Of a stretch of 53,267 nt of DNA, positions 40,476 to 49,323 are shown one piece after another. The stretch lies in NCBI GenBank assembly GCA_023431055.1, contig JAEYXX010000009.1, positions 1 through 53,267 on the forward strand. The letters run 5' to 3'. Positions within the stretch are counted from its first letter, which is position 1; each line of letters opens with the position of its first letter. The position numbers and the translations under genes were made by a program. Source of the stretch: Pseudomonadota bacterium. Lineage in GTDB: Bacteria > Pseudomonadota > Gammaproteobacteria > Pseudomonadales > Pseudomonadaceae. The notes beneath the pieces are model-generated. The model searched no databases and was not told where the DNA came from. It worked only from the letters and a program-made list of their open reading frames with translations.

Positions 40476-40969
40476 TGCCACGCATACTCCTGCTCGTCGC
40501 CAGCCTGTTGCTGGGCGCCTGCGCCGCACATACTCCCGTGCCGCAGACGCCACCAGCACTGGTCGCGCCCTTGCCGCTCAGCCTGCAGATCCAGCGTGAG
40601 CAGGCACAGGTGCGACAGGACTGGCTGCTGGTGATCCAGCGCGAGGGTTCGGCCCTGCGCTGGTCACTGATGGATCCGCTCGGCATACCACAGGCGCGTC
40701 AGCTACTGGACGCCGGGCACTGGCGTAACGACGGCCTGTTGCCACCCAATACCGAAGCGCGAGAACTGTTCGCTGCGCTGCTGTTTGCCCTGACCCGAGG
40801 CGACGCGCTGCAGGCCTACCCGGCCGGCAGCTGGCAACAGGTGAGTGATGACCAACGCCGCCTTGTGCCGGACTGGACCGTCGACTACCACGGCCCACTG
40901 AATTTCACCCTTGGCAAGACCGGCCTGAACTACCGGATACATGCACTGAACCTGGAAGAAAGCGATTGA
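40475..40969 (+). CDS. DUF3261-type lipoprotein of the APE operon
   Basis: This 164-residue protein has a type II signal MPRILLLVASLLLGACAAHT with lipobox LGAC (lipidated C17). The mature part resembles the DUF3261 family found in APE clusters (ApeN position). With the LolA-like and MMPL proteins it probably forms the outer-membrane end of the lipid route. Overlaps of 1 bp on both sides. Confidence 0.85.
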   Translation: MPRILLLVASLLLGACAAHTPVPQTPPALVAPLPLSLQIQREQAQVRQDWLLVIQREGSALRWSLMDPLGIPQARQLLDAGHWRNDGLLPPNTEARELFAALLFALTRGDALQAYPAGSWQQVSDDQRRLVPDWTVDYHGPLNFTLGKTGLNYRIHALNLEESD

Positions 40970-42171
40970 TGTCCCGTGCCCCTACCCCCGGCTACCTCAA
41001 TGCACTCGGCGTGATCTGCGCCCTGGGCGAAGGCAAGCAGGCCGTTGCCGATGCGCTGTTCGCCGGCGACACCTCGGGCATGCGTGCCGAAGACGGCTGG
41101 GTCAGTGAACGCTGCCTGACGGTCGGTGCCGTGCATGCCGATCTGCCAGCCATGCCAGCTGGTTTCGAGCGCTCGCACAGTCGCAACAACCAACTGCTGC
41201 TTGCAGCCGCGCTGCAGATCGAGCCCGAACTGCGCGTGGCCATCGCCCGCCATGGTGCTCACCGCGTCGGCCTGGTGCTGGGTACGAGCACCTCGGGCAT
41301 TCGCGAAGCGGGCGAGCATATCGGGCGCCAGCTCGACGATGGCGCGCTGCCAGCCGAGTACGACTACATCCAGCAGGAGATGGCCGCGCCAGCGAACTTC
41401 CTGGCGGACTGGCTGAAATTGACTGGCCCGGTCTACTGCCAGTCCACCGCCTGCACCTCCAGCGCCCGCGCCCTGCTCAGCGCCCATCGCCTGCTGCGCA
41501 TGGGCCTGTGCGACGCGGTGATCTGCGGCGGCGTGGACAGCCTTTGCCGCCTGACCCTTAATGGGTTCTCATCGCTGGAGGCGGTTTCCGCCGAGCCCTG
41601 CAATCCGTTCTCGGTAAATCGCAACGGCATCAATATCGGCGAAGCGGCGGCCCTGTTCCTGATGACGCGCGAGCCTGCGCCCATCGCCTTCTTCGGCGGC
41701 GGCGCCACGTCCGATGCCCACCATATTTCCGCCCCGCATCCAGAAGGGGTCGGCGCCCGAGCCGCCATGGAGAAGGCCCTGGCCAGCGCCGGCCTGACGC
41801 CGGATCGGATCGACTACCTAAACCTGCACGGCACTGCCACCCGCCACAACGACTCGATGGAGAGCAAAGCGGTGCACGCCCTGTTCCCCAATGGCCTGCC
41901 CTGCTCGTCGAGCAAGCCCATGACCGGCCACACCCTGGGCGCCGCAGGTGCACTGGAGGCGGCCTTCTGCTGGCTGACGCTGAGCGAGTACAACCGTGAC
42001 GGACTGCTGCCACCGCACCTCTGGGACGGACAGCGCGATCCCGAACTGGCACCGATCGAGCTCGTCCAAGCCGGTGCCCAGCTTTCGCGCAAACAGGGCC
42101 GCCATCTGATGAGCAACTCCTTCGCCTTTGGCGGCAACAATGTCGCCCTGATTCTGGGGGATGCGCCATGA
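40969..42171 (+). CDS. apeO: Beta-ketoacyl-ACP synthase of the APE pathway
   Basis: This 400-residue condensing enzyme has an intact Cys-His-His set: C162 in STACTSSA, H287 in LHGTATRHND and H321 in KPMTGHTLGAAG (K316). It should elongate the polyene with malonyl-ACP as the active half of a heterodimer with the cysteine-less ApeC. The ATG at 40969 overlaps the previous stop (TGATG); a TTG one codon earlier is less likely. It overlaps apeP by 4 bp. Confidence 0.93.
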   Translation: MSRAPTPGYLNALGVICALGEGKQAVADALFAGDTSGMRAEDGWVSERCLTVGAVHADLPAMPAGFERSHSRNNQLLLAAALQIEPELRVAIARHGAHRVGLVLGTSTSGIREAGEHIGRQLDDGALPAEYDYIQQEMAAPANFLADWLKLTGPVYCQSTACTSSARALLSAHRLLRMGLCDAVICGGVDSLCRLTLNGFSSLEAVSAEPCNPFSVNRNGINIGEAAALFLMTREPAPIAFFGGGATSDAHHISAPHPEGVGARAAMEKALASAGLTPDRIDYLNLHGTATRHNDSMESKAVHALFPNGLPCSSSKPMTGHTLGAAGALEAAFCWLTLSEYNRDGLLPPHLWDGQRDPELAPIELVQAGAQLSRKQGRHLMSNSFAFGGNNVALILGDAP

Positions 42172-42641
42172 AACTCTGGCCCGTCGCCGAACTGGTGCCC
42201 CATGCCGGCAACATGGTGCTGCTCGACGAAGTGCTGAGCTGCGATACGGAAGCGATCGAGGTGCGCCTCGTGGTTCGTCCGGATGGCCTGCTCAGCGATG
42301 CCGACGGCAATCTGCCAGCCTGGACCGGTATCGAGCTGATGGCGCAGGCCATCGCCGCCTTCGCCGGCGTGCAGGCCAGACGCGCAGGCCTGCCAGTGGA
42401 ACTGGGATTCCTGCTTGGCACACGCAAGTACAACTGCAACGTCGAGTACTTTCCAGCTGGCAGCGAACTGCGCATCCGCGCCCTGTGCTCGCTGCAGGAC
42501 GACAACGGCATGGGCGTGTTCGAATGCCACCTGCAAGGCCCCGGCATCCAGGCCGAAGCCCGCCTCAATGTGTTCCGCCCGCCACAACCGGCGGTCTATT
42601 TACAAGAGCCACAAGAATCGCAAGAACAATCCCATGACTGA
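42168..42641 (+). CDS. apeP: ApeP-type 3-hydroxyacyl-ACP dehydratase
   Basis: This 157-residue hot-dog protein starts MKLWPVAELVPHAGNMVLLD with H12 in LVPHAGNM, the motif shared by ApeP and FabA/FabZ-like proteins. WTGIELMAQAIAAFAG forms the central helix. In APE synthesis it is thought to work with the ApeI-type dehydratase, here fused to the ligase. It overlaps both neighbours (4 and 8 bp). Confidence 0.9.
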   Translation: MKLWPVAELVPHAGNMVLLDEVLSCDTEAIEVRLVVRPDGLLSDADGNLPAWTGIELMAQAIAAFAGVQARRAGLPVELGFLLGTRKYNCNVEYFPAGSELRIRALCSLQDDNGMGVFECHLQGPGIQAEARLNVFRPPQPAVYLQEPQESQEQSHD

Positions 42642-43377
42642 AACTACTTCTGCCGCCACTGTACTGGTCACCGGCTCCAGCCGTGGCATCGGCCGCGCCA
42701 TCGCCCTGCGCCTGGCGCGTTCGGGCCATGACATCGTCCTGCACTGCCGCTCGCGCCGCGATGAGGCCGAAGCCGTGCAGGCGCAGATCGTCGAACTCGG
42801 GCGCCAGGCGCGCATCCTGCAATTCGACGTATCCGACCGCGCCGCCTGCCGTTCGGCACTGGAGGCCGACGTCGAAGCCCATGGCGCCTACTACGGCGTG
42901 GTGTGCAACGCCGGCCTGACCCGCGACGGCGCCTTCCCGGCGCTGTCCGAAGAAGACTGGGATCAGGTGCTGCGCACCAACCTGGACGGTTTCTACAACG
43001 TACTGCACCCACTGACCATGCCGATGATTCGCCGCCGTGCGCCAGGGCGTATCGTCTGCATCACCTCGGTGTCGGGGCTGGTCGGCAACCGCGGCCAGGT
43101 CAACTACAGCGCCTCCAAGGCCGGCGTGATCGGCGCCGCCAAGGCCCTGGCGATCGAACTGGCCAAACGCAAGATCACCGTGAACTGCGTGGCACCCGGC
43201 CTGATCGATACCGAGATTCTCGACGAGCTGGTTCCGGTCGACGAAATCCTCAAGATGATTCCGGCGGCGCGCATGGGCACCCCGGAAGAAGTGGCGGGTG
43301 CGGTGAACTTCCTGATGTCCAGCGAAGCGGCGTACATTACCCGCCAGGTTCTCGCAGTGAATGGCGGTCTGTGCTGA
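42634..43377 (+). CDS. apeQ: 3-ketoacyl-ACP reductase of the APE pathway (FabG-like)
   Basis: This 247-residue short-chain dehydrogenase has the NADPH motif TGSSRGIG (13-20), NAG (in CNAGLTRDG), a catalytic Ser in SVSGLVGN, and Y158/K162 in NYSASKAG. It reduces 3-ketoacyl-ACP before dehydration. The start MTETTSAATVLVTGSSRGIG overlaps apeP by 8 bp; the open frame further upstream is a shadow. Its stop shares an A with the ATG of the next gene. Confidence 0.93.
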   Translation: MTETTSAATVLVTGSSRGIGRAIALRLARSGHDIVLHCRSRRDEAEAVQAQIVELGRQARILQFDVSDRAACRSALEADVEAHGAYYGVVCNAGLTRDGAFPALSEEDWDQVLRTNLDGFYNVLHPLTMPMIRRRAPGRIVCITSVSGLVGNRGQVNYSASKAGVIGAAKALAIELAKRKITVNCVAPGLIDTEILDELVPVDEILKMIPAARMGTPEEVAGAVNFLMSSEAAYITRQVLAVNGGLC

Positions 43378-44603
43378 TGAAACGTGTAGTCGTCACCGGT
43401 ATGGCCGGTATCACATCGCTGGGCAGCGACTGGCCAACCATCTCGGCCGCGTTCAAAGCCGGCCAGAGTGGCATCCGGCGCATGGACGAATGGGATCGCT
43501 TCACCGAGCTGAACACCCGCCTGGGCGGGCCGGTGGACGATTTCGTCCAGCCCAAACACTGGAATCGCAAGCAGACGCGCAGCATGGGCCGGGTGTCCAA
43601 GCTGGCGGTGTATGCCGCTGAACGCGCGCTGGAACACGCCGGTTTGCTCGGCGATCCGTGCATCGCCGATGGGCGCATGGGCGTGGCCTGTGGCTCGTCA
43701 ACCGGCAGCACCGAGGAGGTCAAGGCCTTCGGCAACATGCTGCTGAACTCTGTGGCAGACGGCCTCAACGCCAACTCCTACATCCGCATGATGCCGCACA
43801 CCACGGCGGCCAATATCAGCATCTTCTTCGGCCTCAAGGGCCGCCTGATCCCGACGTCCAGCGCCTGCACCAGCGGCAGTCAGGGCATCGGCTATGCCTA
43901 CGAGGCGATCAAGTTCGGCCGTCTGAAGATGATGCTCGCCGGCGGCGCCGAAGAACTGTGCCCGACCGAGGCCATGGTCTTCGATGCACTCTACGCCACC
44001 AGCCTGAAGAACGACGCCCCGCACACCAGCCCGCGCCCCTACGACAGCGGCCGTGACGGCCTGGTGATCGGCGAAGGCGCCGGCATCCTGGTGCTCGAAG
44101 AGCTGGAGCACGCGCTCGCCCGTGGCGCCACCATCCATGCCGAGATCGTCGGCTTCGGCTGCAACTCGGACGGCCAGCACGCCACCAAGCCGGTGCAGGA
44201 AACCATGCGCGGCGCCATGCAGCTGGCTCTGGATGACGCAGGCCTGGAACCTTCCGCCATCGGTTACGTCAACGGCCATGGCACTGCCACCGAACAGGGC
44301 GACGTCGCCGAAACCCTGGCCACCAGCAGCCTGTTCGGCCCACATATGCCGATCAGCTCGCAGAAGAGCTACCTCGGCCACACCCTGGGCGCCTGCGGCG
44401 CGCTGGAATCCTGGTTCAGCATCGAGATGATGAACTCGGACAGCTACGTCTACACCTTGAATCTGGACGAGATCGACCCGGCTTGCGGTGAGCTGGATTA
44501 TCTGCGCGGCGAGTTCCGCCAGATGAGCCACGAGTACGTGATGAACAACAACTTCGCCTTCGGTGGCGTGAATACCTCGCTGATCTTCAAGCGCTGGCAC
44601 TGA
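43377..44603 (+). CDS. apeR: Second beta-ketoacyl-ACP synthase of the APE pathway
   Basis: This 408-residue FabB/FabF-like enzyme starts MKRVVVTGMAGITSLGSDW. The active site is intact: C164 in SSACTSGSQ, H301 in NGHGTATEQGD, K330 and H335 in SQKSYLGHTLGACG. In the studied APE systems ApeR is a second ketosynthase outside the KS-CLF pair. It ends the polyene core genes; a gap of 23 bp precedes the lipoprotein gene. Confidence 0.92.
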   Translation: MKRVVVTGMAGITSLGSDWPTISAAFKAGQSGIRRMDEWDRFTELNTRLGGPVDDFVQPKHWNRKQTRSMGRVSKLAVYAAERALEHAGLLGDPCIADGRMGVACGSSTGSTEEVKAFGNMLLNSVADGLNANSYIRMMPHTTAANISIFFGLKGRLIPTSSACTSGSQGIGYAYEAIKFGRLKMMLAGGAEELCPTEAMVFDALYATSLKNDAPHTSPRPYDSGRDGLVIGEGAGILVLEELEHALARGATIHAEIVGFGCNSDGQHATKPVQETMRGAMQLALDDAGLEPSAIGYVNGHGTATEQGDVAETLATSSLFGPHMPISSQKSYLGHTLGACGALESWFSIEMMNSDSYVYTLNLDEIDPACGELDYLRGEFRQMSHEYVMNNNFAFGGVNTSLIFKRWH

Positions 44604-44626
44604 TCTTCAACTGACAAGGAACACGG

Positions 44627-45019
44627 ATGATGTCTCGTTTCACTCGCTTTGGTCTTATTCTCGCCCTGCTGCTCGGCGTCGCGGCCTGTACGTCGAAACC
44701 GGTGATGAACATTGAGAACCGCACACCAGTGGTTGCGGTTCGAAGCGAGGATGATATGCGCCGGGCCATTCTCGCCGCGCTGCAGAGCCGCCAGTGGACG
44801 GTCGAGCGTGCCGACCGCGGCAACATCATGGCGATGATCCAGCGCCGCAGCCACCAGGCCGAGATCACCATTCCCTACAGTGCATCGAGCTACTCGATTC
44901 GTTATCGCGATAGCCAGAACCTCGGCTACAAGAACGGCAAGATCCACCGCAATTACAACAAGTGGATTCATAATCTGGATCGCAGCATCCAGCAGGAACT
45001 GAACAGGGCTTCCTTCTAA
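44627..45019 (+). CDS. Small lipoprotein, unknown function
   Basis: This 130-residue protein starts MMSRFTRFGLILALLLGVAACTSKP; the lipobox GVAAC gives a lipidated cysteine at about residue 21. The mature region has an alternating basic/aromatic pattern (ASSYSIRYRDSQNLGYKNGK). AAGGA precedes the ATG; a second ATG directly follows (44630). It is probably in the APE transcript. I do not know its function. Confidence 0.82.
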   Translation: MMSRFTRFGLILALLLGVAACTSKPVMNIENRTPVVAVRSEDDMRRAILAALQSRQWTVERADRGNIMAMIQRRSHQAEITIPYSASSYSIRYRDSQNLGYKNGKIHRNYNKWIHNLDRSIQQELNRASF

Positions 45020-45037
45020 AAGGTGCCAGGTAGGTAA

Positions 45038-45061
45038 AGGCCTGTTCGACCAGACAGGCCT
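45038..45061 (+). terminator. Hairpin after the first lipoprotein gene
   Basis: AGGCCTGT (45038-45045) pairs with ACAGGCCT (45054-45061), loop of 8. No T-run follows, so it may attenuate or protect mRNA rather than terminate fully. Confidence 0.4.
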
Positions 45062-45117
45062 ACGCGCAGCAGACGTTGAACGAGCTTTTCCATACAGTGA
45101 TATTCAAGGAGATAACC

Positions 45118-45558
45118 ATGAAAGCAAAAATCTGGACCACTGCCGCACTTCTGTCCGTCGCCCTGCTACCCGGCCTCAGCCAGGCGCGCGATACCGCACA
45201 CTTCCTCGACTTCCAGTCGGTGGTCAACGAAGCGACCCAGGCTGGCCGTCTCGACGGTTCGGTGAAGTTCTACCTGAACAAGATCCCGGCTGGCGCGCAG
45301 ATCATCAACGCCAACGTGACCACCAGCCAGAAGACCAATGCCTTCAACAAGAGCGATGAGGAAGCCTGCAGCTGGGTGCTGCAATCGGCCCTGATCAAGC
45401 TGCAGAACGCCGCCAAGGCCGCCGGTGCCAACGCAGTGGTCGACCTGGCGAGCAACTACAAGAACAAGGAATACCGCGACGACAGCAAATACGAGTGCCA
45501 TGCCGGCGCCATCATGGCCGGTGTAGCACTGAAGGCCAAGTACGCCAAGGTGAAGTGA
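45118..45558 (+). CDS. Exported protein, often labelled excinuclease ATPase subunit-like
   Basis: This 146-residue protein has a signal peptide (MKAKIWTTAALLSVALLPGLSQA, cleavage near residue 23). The C-terminal part LQNAAKAAGANAVVDLASNYKN with KYECHAGAIMAGVALKAKY resembles the YbjQ-like heavy-metal-binding fold. The common label excinuclease has no basis in the sequence: there is no P-loop. The start at 45118 has AAGGAG at 45107-45111; an upstream ATG (45076) breaks the signal. It is frequent near APE clusters. Confidence 0.82.
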   Translation: MKAKIWTTAALLSVALLPGLSQARDTAHFLDFQSVVNEATQAGRLDGSVKFYLNKIPAGAQIINANVTTSQKTNAFNKSDEEACSWVLQSALIKLQNAAKAAGANAVVDLASNYKNKEYRDDSKYECHAGAIMAGVALKAKYAKVK

Positions 45559-45579
45559 CACCACCTGCACTCCCCCCAA

Positions 45580-45600
45580 AGGCCACCGTAAAGGTGGCCT
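45580..45600 (+). terminator. Hairpin between exported protein and lipoprotein genes
   Basis: AGGCCACC (45580-45587) pairs with GGTGGCCT (45593-45600) around GTAAA. Only a weak T-poor tail (GTTC) follows, so termination is likely partial. Confidence 0.5.
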
Positions 45601-45624
45601 GTTCACGCAAGGAAGCCCTCTACC

Positions 45625-46218
45625 ATGTCGAAACTGCGCATTGCCCTACCACTGCTCGTGGCGGCAACACTACTCGGTGGCTGCACCGCTACCCGGGTCA
45701 CGCCACTAAAAACGGCGGCCGATCAAATGTGCATCCAAGAGAACCCAAAAGTTCAGGTCAGCGACTTCGTGCCCGTGTTGCAGGAAGGCTTTGCCCGACA
45801 TGGCATCCAGACGCAAATCCACTCGAAGATTCCCAGGGCCGATTGCCCTTACGTGGTGACTTACACAGCTCGCCGCTCCTGGGACATGGCGCCGTATCTG
45901 TCCACCGCCGAAATCACCATTCTCGGCCCCCGTCGCCAGACACTGGCCACAGCCAGCTACCACCTGCGCGGTAAGGGCGGTTTGTCGTTGATGAAATGGC
46001 AAGGCACCAAGAGCAAGATCGATCCGGTCATCGATGAGTTGCTGGCCAGCGCGCAGTTGAGCAGTACGGCCCAACCTGCCGCACAGGCCCACTCGACAGC
46101 CGAGCCACGCAAGAGCCTGGATGAACGCGTGCGTGATCTGCAGCAGCAGAATCTCGGCTATGAGGACTATCAACGTGCCTATCGGCAGCTGCTGCTGGAG
46201 CACCAGAGCGCGCAATAG
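45625..46218 (+). CDS. Lipoprotein resembling the Sbal_3080 family
   Basis: This 197-residue protein starts MSKLRIALPLLVAATLLGGCTAT with lipobox LGGC (lipidated C20). The mature part has QMCIQENPKVQVSDFVPVLQEGF and CPYVVTYTARRSWDM, two cysteines that may pair. The C-terminus (about 150-197) is a low-complexity then helical tail RDLQQQNLGYEDYQRAYRQLL. Role unknown; the three secreted proteins 44627-46218 may form a trailing part of the APE outer-membrane assembly. It converges on the next gene. Confidence 0.78.
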   Translation: MSKLRIALPLLVAATLLGGCTATRVTPLKTAADQMCIQENPKVQVSDFVPVLQEGFARHGIQTQIHSKIPRADCPYVVTYTARRSWDMAPYLSTAEITILGPRRQTLATASYHLRGKGGLSLMKWQGTKSKIDPVIDELLASAQLSSTAQPAAQAHSTAEPRKSLDERVRDLQQQNLGYEDYQRAYRQLLLEHQSAQ

Positions 46219-46236
46219 GGCTTCTGAACGAGGCGC

Positions 46237-46791
46237 TCAGAGCACGAGTGGCAGGAACATCCAGCTACGGCCCATGTACTGGCGATAGGCATCGCCGAAA
46301 TAGGCCATACATTCGCGCTCTTCGCAGCGCGCCGAACACCACAGCAGCACGCTGGACAGCACCGCCAGCAGCACGATCAGCACATCGATGCGTTTGAAAG
46401 CGATACCCCAGGCCAGCAACAGCAATGAGCAGTACATGGGGTGACGGATGTAGCGGAAGATACCGCCCGTCACCAGCTGCGACGTGCGTTCGAAGGCGAA
46501 TAGCTCATCATCCTGACGTTGCGTACCGGCCTGTCCGAAACGGCGCATCTGGTACACGCCTGCGAACAGCACCAACAGAGAAAGACTCAGCAGTACCCAG
46601 GATATGCGCTGATTCAACTCACCGCGGTCGCCAAACCAAGACGGCGCATTGAGCACCAGCATCAGCGCCATCGCTTCCCAGGCGAAGAAACGATAAAAAC
46701 CGTGACTGCGCGGATTGCCCAAGGTGCGCCAGGAAATTCCCACCAGCACTGCGCTGAGCATCACAAAAGCCACCCACTGCCAGATCGTCAC
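46237..46791 (-). CDS. ICMT/PEMT-like integral membrane methyltransferase
   Basis: This 184-residue protein has four or five membrane helices (5-22, 38-50, 65-82, 125-145). The catalytic region GIFRYIRHPMYCSLLLLAWG followed by EERECMAYFGDAYRQYMGR matches isoprenylcysteine carboxyl methyltransferase/phospholipid methyltransferase proteins. The substrate cannot be read from the sequence. It is the only minus-strand gene between the APE operon and the second KS-CLF set and has its own promoter region shared with 46855. Confidence 0.85.
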   Translation of the reverse strand: MTIWQWVAFVMLSAVLVGISWRTLGNPRSHGFYRFFAWEAMALMLVLNAPSWFGDRGELNQRISWVLLSLSLLVLFAGVYQMRRFGQAGTQRQDDELFAFERTSQLVTGGIFRYIRHPMYCSLLLLAWGIAFKRIDVLIVLLAVLSSVLLWCSARCEERECMAYFGDAYRQYMGRSWMFLPLVL

Positions 46792-46854
46792 TGCATCCTC
46801 CCTCTATCCCTGCCTCTGTTACACTGCGTCGCCCGTACGTACCGACCGCCCGCC

Positions 46855-47259
46855 ATGGATCGCACCCAACTGCACACACTGCTGCCGCACCAGGGCGATG
46901 CTCTCTGGCTGGATGCATTGGTCGATCACGACACCCTCACTATCCGCGGTCTCAGCGCCTGGCATCATCTCGACAAGCTTGGCGAAAATGCATCGCCTTG
47001 CCTGCTGTTCGAAGCCGCCGCCCAGCTTTGCGCCGCACATGGTGCCCTATACGGCGAAGCGGATGCCATTGAAATGGCCCTGGTCGGCAAACTTTCCCAG
47101 CTCAATCTGCACCCGGTCACACGCAGTTCGGAGCCGCTGCTGGTCAGCGCCCAACAGGAGGCGCTGAGCCCCGCCGGCGCGCTCTACGCCTTCACCATCC
47201 AGGCCGGCCGCCAACCGCTGCTGGACGGCAAACTGCTGCTGGTGCTTGTCCGTGCTTGA
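46855..47259 (+). CDS. Hot-dog dehydratase-like protein of the second thiotemplate set
   Basis: This 134-residue protein starts MDRTQLHTLLPHQGDALWLD; LLPHQGD parallels LVPHAGN of the ApeP-type protein at 42168. The central helix ASPCLLFEAAAQLCAAHGA takes the place of WTGIELMAQ. It is a diverged paralogue and may dehydrate or merely bind acyl-ACP. The start has no strong ribosome site. It overlaps the ABC ATPase gene by 8 bp. Confidence 0.78.
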   Translation: MDRTQLHTLLPHQGDALWLDALVDHDTLTIRGLSAWHHLDKLGENASPCLLFEAAAQLCAAHGALYGEADAIEMALVGKLSQLNLHPVTRSSEPLLVSAQQEALSPAGALYAFTIQAGRQPLLDGKLLLVLVRA

Positions 47260-48136
47260 GTTACGTGACGTCAGCTTCCGCTACCCGGGCGCAGACACCC
47301 TCGCCCTGCACGGCATCGATCTGCAACTGCAGGAAGGCCAGTGCCTGGGCCTGCTCGGCAGTAACGGCGCGGGCAAGACCACGCTACTGGCCCTGCTCAG
47401 CGATACGCTGGCCCTGCAGCAGGGTGAAATCCGCTGGCACGGGCCGCGCAGCCTGGGCCTGGTGCCCCAGCAATTGGCCTTCTACGCCGAACTCACGGTG
47501 GCCGAGAACCTCGCGCTGTTCGCCGACCTCTACCGTCTGCACGGTGCCCAGCGCCGCCAGCGGCTGGAGTTGTGCATCGCCAGCAGCGCTCTCGAAGACA
47601 AGCTGCAACGCCGCGCCGCACGCCTGTCCGGTGGCGAGCAGCGCCGCCTGAACTTCGCCATCGGCCTGCTCCAGCCCGCACGCCTGTACCTGTTCGATGA
47701 AGCCACCGTCGGCGTCGATGCCGCCAGCCGGCAGATGCTGCTCGATGCCGTCGAGCGGCTCGCCGCCGAGGGGCATGGGGTGATCTACACCAGCCACTAT
47801 CTGGACGAGGTCGAGCGTGTGGCCGGGCGAATCCTGCTGCTGCATGAAGGCAAGGTGCGCCTCGATGTGGACAAGCAGCAACTGCTCGATGGCGGCCACG
47901 GCCTGCTGCTGGAATGGCCGGAGCAGGTTCCCGCCGGTTTTCAGGAGCTGGTCAAGCAGCTGCAACTAAGCGCCGAGGCGCTGCCGGATGGTCTCCGCAT
48001 CGGCAATCTGGACAGCCAGCAATTGCTGGCGATCACCCAGTTCCTCGCCGCGCAGCCGACTCCGCCGAGCCTGCTGCGTTTTGGCCGGCCATCGCTGGAG
48101 CAGCTCTACCTGAGCCTCAACGGAGGCCGCCTGTGA
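47252..48136 (+). CDS. ABC transporter ATP-binding protein, second set
   Basis: This 294-residue ATPase starts at GTG 47252 (MLELRDVSFRYPG); a TTG two codons earlier is possible. Walker A GSNGAGKT (36-43), signature LSGGEQRR, Walker B LYLFDEATVGVD and the switch His in IYTSHYLDEVERV are all present. The ABC-2 export type (NodI/DrrA-like) fits the following permease. It should power export of the product of this set. Confidence 0.93.
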   Translation: MLELRDVSFRYPGADTLALHGIDLQLQEGQCLGLLGSNGAGKTTLLALLSDTLALQQGEIRWHGPRSLGLVPQQLAFYAELTVAENLALFADLYRLHGAQRRQRLELCIASSALEDKLQRRAARLSGGEQRRLNFAIGLLQPARLYLFDEATVGVDAASRQMLLDAVERLAAEGHGVIYTSHYLDEVERVAGRILLLHEGKVRLDVDKQQLLDGGHGLLLEWPEQVPAGFQELVKQLQLSAEALPDGLRIGNLDSQQLLAITQFLAAQPTPPSLLRFGRPSLEQLYLSLNGGRL

Positions 48137-49323
48137 GCCCATTACTGGCGCTGGTACGCAAGGAATGCCTGCTGCTGCTGCGCGACCCGCATGCACTGGC
48201 CGTGCTGTTCATCATGCCGATCCTGTTTCTCGTGCTGATGGCCGCCGCACTGTCCAACTACCTGCGTGACCAGCCGCCGCCCTTGAGCCTGGTGCTGGAG
48301 ATCGAGCAAGGTAGCGAAGCCAGCGCTTTCTTCCAGCATGCGCTGCATGAACAGTTGCCGGGCAGCCACCTGCTCGCCAGTAGCGAAGAACCCTTGCCCC
48401 GCATCAGCCTGGCCAGGAACTTTTCCGAGACCTTGCTGAAAACGCCTCACATCGGCCCCACGCTGAGCTTTCCTCCGCGTACCGATGGCCAGACGCGCCA
48501 ACGCCTGCGCGCAGCGCTGAACATCGCCCTGGCGCAGACCCGCCTGCTGGCCTACCTGGAAGACAGCGACGCGCTGGACGCGGGGATGAGCACCGAACAA
48601 CGCTGGCAACTGATCAGCCAGCGCACCCAGAGCAAGATCAGCGAACGGCAGATGCTGGCCAGCGGCGAACTGAGCGGCAAGGCCAACGCCAGCCAACTGA
48701 GCGTGCCGGCCTGGCTGATCTTCGGCATGTTCTTCGTCGCCCTGCCGATGGCCGGCGGCTTCCAGCGTGAACAGCAGAGCGGCGCCCTGCTACGCTTTCG
48801 TGCGCTGGGCCTGAGCCCCACCACTCTGGTGCTGAGCAAACTGCTGCCTTATCTGGCGATCAACCTGCTGCAGTTCGCCCTGTTGCTGGCCATCGGCGTA
48901 TACCTGCTACCGCTGCTCGGCTTGAGCGGCCTGAGCCTGCCGGGCTCGCCACTGGCCTACGCACTCCTGGCACTGAGCCTGAGCCTGGCCGCCTGTAGCC
49001 TGGGCCTGCTGCTGGCCTCGTTGGCACGTAGCGGCGAGCAGGCGTTGCTGCTCGGCGGCGGTCTCAATATCATCCTCGCCGCCATCGGCGGCATCATGGT
49101 GCCCAAGAGCGTGATGCCCGAGGCCATGAGCCAACTGGCGGAAATTTCACCGATGAGCTGGGCGCTAGACGCCTTCCTGACCCTGCTGGTGGGCCAGGGC
49201 AACCTGGCCGACATCGCCCCTGACTGCGCCCGTCTTCTGCTGTTCGCCCTGGTGCTGGGCGGTGGCGGGCTTTACCTGTTCCGCAAACGAGTGCAGCAAA
49301 CGCAATGGACGACACACTACTAG
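48133..49323 (+). CDS. ABC-2 type permease, second set
   Basis: This 396-residue protein starts at GTG 48133, overlapping the ATPase stop. One membrane segment (about 20-40, LAVLFIMPILFLVLMAAAL) is followed by a large extracytoplasmic domain (about 45-190) and five C-terminal helices (195-385). This layout is that of the ABC2_membrane_3 (YhhJ/YbhR-type) permeases that export lipids or drugs. It overlaps the ACP gene by 19 bp. Confidence 0.92.
   Translation: MSPLLALVRKECLLLLRDPHALAVLFIMPILFLVLMAAALSNYLRDQPPPLSLVLEIEQGSEASAFFQHALHEQLPGSHLLASSEEPLPRISLARNFSETLLKTPHIGPTLSFPPRTDGQTRQRLRAALNIALAQTRLLAYLEDSDALDAGMSTEQRWQLISQRTQSKISERQMLASGELSGKANASQLSVPAWLIFGMFFVALPMAGGFQREQQSGALLRFRALGLSPTTLVLSKLLPYLAINLLQFALLLAIGVYLLPLLGLSGLSLPGSPLAYALLALSLSLAACSLGLLLASLARSGEQALLLGGGLNIILAAIGGIMVPKSVMPEAMSQLAEISPMSWALDAFLTLLVGQGNLADIAPDCARLLLFALVLGGGGLYLFRKRVQQTQWTTHY

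Noticed and set aside
26230..44603. Recent foreign origin of the APE operon
   Set aside because: GC-rich codon use looks like the flanking housekeeping genes by eye, and no integrase or tRNA attachment site is seen; a calculation would be needed to say more.
45118..45558. Excinuclease ATPase subunit
   Set aside because: No P-loop or ABC motifs; a small exported protein. The label is an annotation artefact.
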